From: Alphaproteobacteria bacterium
Lineage (GTDB): Bacteria > Pseudomonadota > Alphaproteobacteria > Rhizobiales > Xanthobacteraceae
Direction: 5' to 3'
Assembly: GCA_005883445.1 (NCBI GenBank)
Contig: VAZL01000277.1
Coordinates: forward strand, 1 to 18,589
DNA: 18,589 nt
Shown here: positions 13,868 through 18,589 of the stretch, one piece after another
Position numbering within the stretch: position 1 is the stretch's first letter
How the letters are laid out: each line of letters starts with the position of its first letter
The notes under the pieces: model-generated
Seen by the model: only the letters and a program-made list of their open reading frames with translations
Databases searched by the model: none
Told to the model about the DNA's origin: nothing
Position numbers and translations under genes: made by a program

Positions 13868-14767
13868 ATGCCAGGCGCAAGACCAGCGGTGGACCGCCAG
13901 CTTCCTATTCTCGACGAGATTTTCCTCGATCACGTCGGCCATTTCGTGCGCGAGCCGCAATCCGCGAGCCGCGCGCTCGGGCGCGCAGGCTTTGCCCCGA
14001 CGGCGATTTCCATTCAGGTCGCTCCCGGTCCCGATGGCGCGCTGCGTCCGACCGGTACCGGCAACGTGACGGCGATGCTCGCGCGCGGTTATATCGAGGT
14101 GCTGTTCAAGACTGCCGACACGCCGCTCGGCCGCGAGCTGGAAGCGGCGCGCGCCCGCTATCACGGCGTCCATCTCGCGGCCTTCACCGTCGCGGATGCC
14201 GCCGCGGCGCATCGCCGGCTCGCAGAGAACGGCTTTCGGGTGCGGCCCTTGGTGCACATGCAGCGCCCGGTCGACACCGGCGGGCCGCCCGGAACCGCCG
14301 CCTTCACGCTGGCGCGCGTCGAGCCGGGGGAAATGCCGGAGGGGCGCATCCAAATCCTCACCCACCGCACCGAGGCTATGGTCTGGCAGCCGCGCTGGCT
14401 GTCGCATCCGAACGGCGCATTGGCGCTCACCAGCATTATGATCGTGGTCGCCGACATCGAGGAAGCCGCGCGGCGCTTCGCGCGCTTCACCGACCGCCAG
14501 ACGACGCCCTCGCCGCTTGGCCAGACGATCGAGCTCGACCGCGGCCGCGTGCAACTGGTGACGGCGGACGCGTTCGCAAGGAAAGTGCCGGAGGTAGCGA
14601 TCCCCTCGCTGCCGTTCATGGGCGCTTACGCGATCAGGGTGGCGTCACTGGGCGTCATCGGCGACATGTTGAAGCGCGCCGGGCTGCGGACGCGCCGCAG
14701 CGAGCAAGATTTGGTCGCGATCTTCCCCGAGGAACTCGGGCGCGGGGCCTGGCTGTTCGCGGAATGA
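13868..14767 (+). CDS. VOC-superfamily (glyoxalase-like) protein
   Basis: This 299-residue cytoplasmic protein looks like two vicinal-oxygen-chelate modules. The first begins FLDHVGHFV (H22), continues with GNVTAMLARGYIEVLF (E77) and GVHLAAFTVAD (H102). The second begins near ALTSIMIVVADIEEAARRFARF and ends with a GAYAIRVASLGVIGDMLKRAGL segment. H22 and E77 are at positions that commonly bind the metal in this superfamily. Family members include extradiol dioxygenases, epimerases and lactoylglutathione lyases, and sequence alone does not separate these. Lying between two acyl-CoA ligases, it may act on a pathway intermediate (inference). The ATG at 13868 has a weak ribosome site; an in-frame GTG at 13889 would remove seven non-conserved residues. 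Confidence 0.85.
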   Translation: MPGARPAVDRQLPILDEIFLDHVGHFVREPQSASRALGRAGFAPTAISIQVAPGPDGALRPTGTGNVTAMLARGYIEVLFKTADTPLGRELEAARARYHGVHLAAFTVADAAAAHRRLAENGFRVRPLVHMQRPVDTGGPPGTAAFTLARVEPGEMPEGRIQILTHRTEAMVWQPRWLSHPNGALALTSIMIVVADIEEAARRFARFTDRQTTPSPLGQTIELDRGRVQLVTADAFARKVPEVAIPSLPFMGAYAIRVASLGVIGDMLKRAGLRTRRSEQDLVAIFPEELGRGAWLFAE

Positions 14768-14858
14768 CCCCCGACCCGCCGGAACACGGCCGAATGCGCA
14801 TCGTCTCCCGATATTGTTCCGGGACCGGCGCCCCCCTGGCGCTATAGTCCTGCTCAAA

Positions 14859-14908
14859 CTAAGACACATTCGTATGTGCTTGGTTTTAGCGTATGTGCTT
14901 GGTTTTAG
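14859..14908 (+). promoter_or_regulatory. Operator-like inverted repeat plus a 19-bp tandem direct repeat upstream of a benzoate-CoA-ligase-type gene
   Basis: CGTATGTGCTTGGTTTTAG occurs twice head to tail without a mismatch (14871-14889 and 14890-14908). Partly overlapping it, CTAAGACACAT (14859-14869) faces ATGTGCTTGG (14874-14883) as an imperfect inverted repeat around TCGT, with a perfect CACAT/ATGTG core. This gives three similar half-sites, the last two spaced 19 bp. A TATAGT lies just upstream (14843-14848). Such an arrangement is typical of a repressor or activator binding region. The regulator is not in the window. Confidence 0.5.
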
Positions 14909-14923
14909 GTCCCTCGTCGCTTC

Positions 14924-16495
14924 ATGAGGCCAATGCTCGAAGACCTGTTGCAACGTCGGCCCTACAACGCCGCCACCGATTTCGTCGATGCCAACGTCGC
15001 GCGCGGCCGCGGCGACAAGGTCGCGTTCACGGATCCCGAGCGCTCGCTGACCTATGCGCAGCTGCAAGCAAACTCGTACCGTTTCGCGGCGGCGTTGAAG
15101 GCGCTGGGTCTACGCGAAGAGAATCGCGTCGTTCTGGCGTTTCACGACACCGTCGACTACCCCGTTGCTTTTTGGGGGGCGATCCGCGCCGGCATCGTCC
15201 CCATCCCCCTCAATACCCTGCTTACCGTTGAACAATACGCCTATCTGCTCGCCGACAGCCGCGCGGCGGCGATCGTGGTCGCCGCTCCGCTCGTCTCGAC
15301 CGTGCTGTCGATCCGCAATCGGCTGCCGCATTTGCACTCGGTCATCGTCGTTGGGACGAGCGCGCGGGAGCGAGTGTCGGGCGTGCATCTGTTCGAGGAT
15401 ATGCTGGCAAGCGCCGAGCCAACGCCGTTTACCGCGCCGACGATGTCGGACGAGGTCGCGTTGTGGATGTACTCGTCGGGCTCCACTGGTGAGCCCAAGG
15501 CGGTCAGGCACGTTCATACCAGCTTGATGGCGACGGCCAAGCTCATGGGGCAAGGCACCATCGGCATCCGCGAGGATGACATCGCGTTCTCGGCGGCGAA
15601 GCTCTCATTCTCTTATGGGCTGGGTAATGCCGTCTCGTTTCCCATGTCGGTCGGCGCGAGCGCCGTCTTGCTGCCGGATCGGGCGACGCCGCAGACGGTG
15701 CTGGCGACGCTCCGGCGTCATCGCCCGACCATTTTTTACGCCGTGCCGTCGCTCTATGCGGCCCTGCTGGCGCACCCCGACCTCGGCCCCGGCGCGGGCT
15801 CCGACCGCCTGCGGCTGTGCATTTCGGCCGGCGAGGCGCTGCCCGCCCATCTCGGCGAGCGCTGGCGCGCGGTCGTGGGCGTCGACATTCTCGACGGGCT
15901 CGGCTCGACCGAAATGCTGCAGACCTTTCTAAGCAACCGGCCGGGCGACGTCCGCTACGGATCGACCGGCAAGCCGGTGCCGGGATACGACGTGAAGATC
16001 GTCGACGAGAACGGGCGCGAGCTCCCCGATGGCGAGATCGGCGAACTCGTGGTGCGCGGGCCCTCCGCCGGCGAAAGCTACTGGAACCAGCGGGCGAAGA
16101 GCCGGCGCACCTTCGTCGGCGAATGGACCCATACCGGCGACAAATACCTGCGCGACGCCGATGGCTACTATTATTACCGCGGGCGCACCGACGACATGTT
16201 CAAGGTCAACGGCATGTGGGTGTCCCCGTTCGAGGTCGAGGCGGCGCTCGTCTCGCATGAGGCGGTGCTCGAGGCCGCCGTCATCGGCAAGGAGGACGGC
16301 GACGGGCTGGTCAAGCCGAAAGCCTTCATTGTGCTCAAGAACGGCTACGGCGCCGACGAGCGGCTGTTCGAAGCGCTGCGCACGCATGTGAAGGAGCGCA
16401 CCGGCGCGTGGAAATATCCGCGCTGGATCGACATCCGGGGAGACTTGCCGCGCACCGCGACCGGCAAGATTCAGCGCTTCAAGCTGAGGGATTGA
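14924..16495 (+). CDS. Benzoate-CoA ligase-family enzyme
   Basis: This 523-residue AMP-forming ligase most resembles the benzoate/4-hydroxybenzoate-CoA ligase group. It has YSSGSTGEPKA (183-193), the aromatic-pocket segment KLSFSYGLGNAVSFPMSVGA (226-245) that recalls FFAYGLGN of BadA-type enzymes, DGLGSTEM (324-331), the hinge GRTDDMFKVNGMWVSP (420-435) and K515 in TATGKIQR. It should convert an aromatic acid to its CoA thioester; which acid is not shown. The start is ATG 14924 or ATG 14933 (nine bases later), and neither has an ideal ribosome site. The region just upstream carries a tandem repeat and operator-like palindrome, so it may be regulated separately from the preceding genes. Confidence 0.9.
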   Translation: MRPMLEDLLQRRPYNAATDFVDANVARGRGDKVAFTDPERSLTYAQLQANSYRFAAALKALGLREENRVVLAFHDTVDYPVAFWGAIRAGIVPIPLNTLLTVEQYAYLLADSRAAAIVVAAPLVSTVLSIRNRLPHLHSVIVVGTSARERVSGVHLFEDMLASAEPTPFTAPTMSDEVALWMYSSGSTGEPKAVRHVHTSLMATAKLMGQGTIGIREDDIAFSAAKLSFSYGLGNAVSFPMSVGASAVLLPDRATPQTVLATLRRHRPTIFYAVPSLYAALLAHPDLGPGAGSDRLRLCISAGEALPAHLGERWRAVVGVDILDGLGSTEMLQTFLSNRPGDVRYGSTGKPVPGYDVKIVDENGRELPDGEIGELVVRGPSAGESYWNQRAKSRRTFVGEWTHTGDKYLRDADGYYYYRGRTDDMFKVNGMWVSPFEVEAALVSHEAVLEAAVIGKEDGDGLVKPKAFIVLKNGYGADERLFEALRTHVKERTGAWKYPRWIDIRGDLPRTATGKIQRFKLRD

Positions 16496-16532
16496 CGGCG
16501 GCGCGGGCGCGACGCGTGCGGAGAGTTCTACT

Positions 16533-17696
16533 ATGAGCTACGATCTCATCCTGCGCGGTGGCCGCGTCGTCGATCCCTCCCAGAAACTCGACGCCGTGAC
16601 CGACGTCGCCTTCGCGGACGGCAAGGTGGCGCGCATCGGCGCGGGACTGCGCCCCGACGCCAAGACCGACGTCCACGACGTATCCGGCCGCATCGTCACC
16701 CCGGGACTGATCGATCTGCACACCCACGTCTATTGGGGCGGGACCTCGCTCGGCGTCGACGCGGAAGATTTCTGCCGCCGGTCGGGCGTCACCACCGCCG
16801 TCGATACCGGCAGCGCCGGTCCCGGCAACTTTGCCGGATTCCGCAAGCATGTGATCGAGCGCAGCGAGGTGCGCATCCTGGCTTATCTCCATGTCTCGTT
16901 CGCCGGCATCTATGCCTTCTCGCCGCGGGTGATGGTCGGCGAGAGCGAGGAGATCCGGCTGATGGCGCCGATCGATGCGGTGGAGGTCGCCAATGCCAAT
17001 CGCGACATCATCGTCGGCATCAAGGTCCGCGTCGGCGCTCGCGCCTCGGGCCGCTCGGGCACGGTGCCGCTCGACATCGCGCTCGAGGTCGCGGACGAAG
17101 TCGGCGTGCCGGTGATGGCGCACATCGACGAGCCGCCGCCGAGCTACGAAGAGGTGATCGCGCGCCTGCGGCCGGGCGACGTGCTCACCCACGCGTTCCG
17201 TCCGTTCCCGAACTCGCCGGCGACGGCGCAAGGCACCGTGAAACGCGCGGTCATCGAAGCGCGGCAGCGTGGGGTGCTGTTCGACATCGGGCACGGCAAG
17301 GGCTCGTTTGCGTTCAAGACCGCGCGCGCCATGCTGGCCAATGGCTTCTTGCCGGACACGATCTCGTCCGACGTCCACGCGCTCTGCATCAACGGGCCGG
17401 CGTTCGACCAGGTCACGACCATGTCGAAGTTTCTTTGCCTCGGCATGCCGCTGACCGATGTGATTGCCGCCTCGACCGTCAACGCGGCATTCGCGTTGAA
17501 GCGGCCCGAGCTCGGCAGCCTCAAGCCGGGGAGCGTCGGCGACGCGACCATTTTGTCCATCAGCGATGGGCGCTTCGATTATGTCGACGTCGTCGGCGAG
17601 CACCTCACGGGCGACCGCAAGATCGCCTCGCAGGCGGTCGTGATCGCCGGACGGTGGTGGCACCCGAAACCATCGCACCCGGTCAAAACGGTTTGA
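16533..17696 (+). CDS. Metal-dependent amidohydrolase/deacetylase-family enzyme
   Basis: This cytoplasmic hydrolase (387 residues) belongs to the amidohydrolase superfamily and resembles the dihydroorotase-like 'amidohydrolase/deacetylase' group. The metal-site pattern is complete: H63-T-H65 after GLIDL, a probable carboxylated Lys in VGIKVRVG (K164), H197 (MAHIDEP), H220 (LTHAFR) and D280 (SSDVH), together fitting a binuclear site. The N-terminal DLILRGGRVVDPSQ and C-terminal SLKPGSVGDATIL segments form the usual small beta-sandwich. It would cleave a C-N or similar bond in a cyclic amide, acylated amine or related compound; the substrate is unknown. GGAGAG at 16520-16525 is a good ribosome site for the ATG. 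It starts 37 bp after the ligase, so co-transcription is likely. Confidence 0.9.
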   Translation: MSYDLILRGGRVVDPSQKLDAVTDVAFADGKVARIGAGLRPDAKTDVHDVSGRIVTPGLIDLHTHVYWGGTSLGVDAEDFCRRSGVTTAVDTGSAGPGNFAGFRKHVIERSEVRILAYLHVSFAGIYAFSPRVMVGESEEIRLMAPIDAVEVANANRDIIVGIKVRVGARASGRSGTVPLDIALEVADEVGVPVMAHIDEPPPSYEEVIARLRPGDVLTHAFRPFPNSPATAQGTVKRAVIEARQRGVLFDIGHGKGSFAFKTARAMLANGFLPDTISSDVHALCINGPAFDQVTTMSKFLCLGMPLTDVIAASTVNAAFALKRPELGSLKPGSVGDATILSISDGRFDYVDVVGEHLTGDRKIASQAVVIAGRWWHPKPSHPVKTV

Positions 17697-17865
17697 TGCG
17701 TCTCTTCTTCGGTGCCTGTGATGCCCTCTGGCATGCCGCTTGCTCCGAGCCACGACACACCGGCCGGTTATTCGGTCATCCCTCGACCCCAGGACAAGCA
17801 TCCAATAAAATGGGCAGAGTGGCGCAAATCTAAGCGATTGACCGGCGCAACTGGGAGATCAAGCC

Positions 17866-18589
17866 ATGGATCGCAGGACACTCCTGAAGGCCGTTGCAGG
17901 TGCAGGCACTTTGGCTGCAACGGGCAAGTTATCCGCCCCGGCATTCGCGCAGGGCGCTGCCGCGCGCACGCTTCGTTTCGTGCCGCAAGCCGATCTCGCG
18001 AATTTCGACCCGATCTGGTCGACGCCAAGCTTGAGGTGCAGCGCCAGATGGTCGAGGCCGAGGAGGTCTCAGCGGACGGCCTCGTCTGGACCTTTCGGTT
18101 GCGGGAGGCGCTCAAGTTCCATGACGGCGAGCCGGTGCGTGCCACAGATGCCGTGGCCAGCATCAATCGATGGGCCGCTCGCGATCCCATGGGCCAGATG
18201 ATCAAGGCGATCGAGAACGAGCTTACGGCTCTCGACGATCGCACCTTCCGCTGGTCGCTGAAGAAGCCCTATCCGAAGATGCTGCTGGCGCTCGGCAAGA
18301 TCAGCACGCCGATCGCCTTCATCATGCCCGAGCGCGTCGCCAAGACCGACCCGTTCAAGCAGATTACCGAATATATCGGCAGCGGCCCCATGCGCTTCAT
18401 GAAGAACGAATGGGTTCCGGGCGCCAAGGCCGCGTTCGAAAAATTTTCCGACTATACGCCGCGCTCGGAGCCTGGCTCGTGGCTCGCGGGCGGCAAGCGA
18501 ATGATGGCCGAGCGCGTCGAATGGGTGGTGATGCCGGACCCCGCGACCGCCGCCGCCGCGCTGCAGAACGGCGAGATCGATTGGTGGGA
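17866..18589 (+). pseudogene. Oligopeptide-type (SBP_bac_5) binding-protein gene, broken by a frame change and apparent small deletion; 3' end outside window
   Basis: The first frame gives a Tat-like signal (MDRRTLLKAVAGAG...APAFAQ) and RTLRFVPQADLANFDPIW, the normal start of a DppA/OppA-type periplasmic binding protein. Near 18016-18026 homology moves to the frame beginning at 18018, which reads DAKLEVQRQMVEAEEVSADG, then LKFHDGEPVRATDAVASINR, GSGPMRFMKNEWVPG and AAALQNGEIDWW to the window end without a stop. The first frame continues meaninglessly to a stop at 18201. About 15-20 residues usually found between FDPIW and the GVDAKL part (the Y-V...D-T-L segment, from memory of the family) are missing. 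The GGGAGA at 17853-17858 is a good ribosome site. It is either a real pseudogene or an assembly fault; a clean single-base error would not explain the missing stretch. Confidence 0.85.

Noticed and set aside
12190..13869. 559-codon open frame on the minus strand opposite the acyl-CoA ligase
   Set aside because: It is an antisense shadow in GC-rich DNA. Its translation is Arg/His/Asp-rich with no recognisable domain, while the plus strand carries a complete adenylate-forming enzyme.
14814..14848. TTGTTC and TATAGT as a promoter for the benzoate-CoA-ligase-type gene
   Set aside because: The spacing is about 23 bp, too long for a normal sigma-70-type promoter. TATAGT alone is mentioned only as context.
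17683..17696. TCAAA-ACGG-TTTGA inverted repeat at the end of the amidohydrolase gene
   Set aside because: A five-base stem with no T-run is too weak to call a terminator.
17697..17865. 170-bp gap before the broken binding-protein gene, checked for a mobile-element edge
   Set aside because: No inverted terminal repeats, target duplications or transposase remnants were seen, and no convincing promoter could be chosen.
1..18589. CRISPR arrays, tRNA or rRNA genes, phage or plasmid functions
   Set aside because: No regularly spaced repeats, cloverleaf-like sequences, rRNA-like segments, integrases or replication genes were recognised.

Overview
The window reads as chromosomal DNA from a GC-rich alphaproteobacterium of the Hyphomicrobiales (Bradyrhizobium/Rhodopseudomonas-like). 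This is inferred from the strong G/C third-position bias, the large number of ABC importers, the Tat-type binding protein and a palindromic repeat of a kind common in these genomes. No rRNA, tRNA, CRISPR array, integrase or transposase was seen.

Positions 1-4857 hold a complete five-gene ABC importer of the branched-chain amino acid (HAAT/Liv) family in the order binding protein, permease, permease, ATPase, ATPase. A 12-bp-stem hairpin lies between the binding protein and the first permease. The second ATPase has Arg in place of the Walker A Lys, and the first has a shortened helical domain.

Positions 4903-9061 hold a compact same-strand block of three exported proteins: a secreted protein of unknown family, a small cupredoxin-like protein without Cys in its mature part, and an 897-residue protein. 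The last joins about ten membrane segments (resembling proteins often named 'fenitrothion hydrolase', FedB-like) to a C-terminal periplasmic part resembling an oligopeptide-type solute-binding protein. This block is the best candidate for an undescribed system.

Positions 9082-16495 hold genes for aromatic or organic acid metabolism. A UbiD-type decarboxylase is on the minus strand. It diverges from a plus-strand run of a medium-chain reductase, a PaaI-like thioesterase, an AMP-forming acyl-CoA ligase, a VOC/glyoxalase-like protein and a benzoate-CoA-ligase-type enzyme. The 117-bp divergent region carries a perfect palindrome. The 156-bp gap before the last ligase carries a 19-bp tandem repeat and an inverted repeat, both operator-like.

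Positions 16533-18589 hold a metal-dependent amidohydrolase and the start of an oligopeptide-type binding-protein gene. That gene is broken near 18016-18026 by a frame change with an apparent loss of about 15-20 codons, and its remainder runs off the window.

A working model (inference) is that the importer brings in an aromatic or other organic acid, the exported block acts on it or on a metal in the periplasm, and the ligases, decarboxylase, reductase and thioesterase process it as the free acid or CoA thioester. The substrate cannot be read from the sequence.
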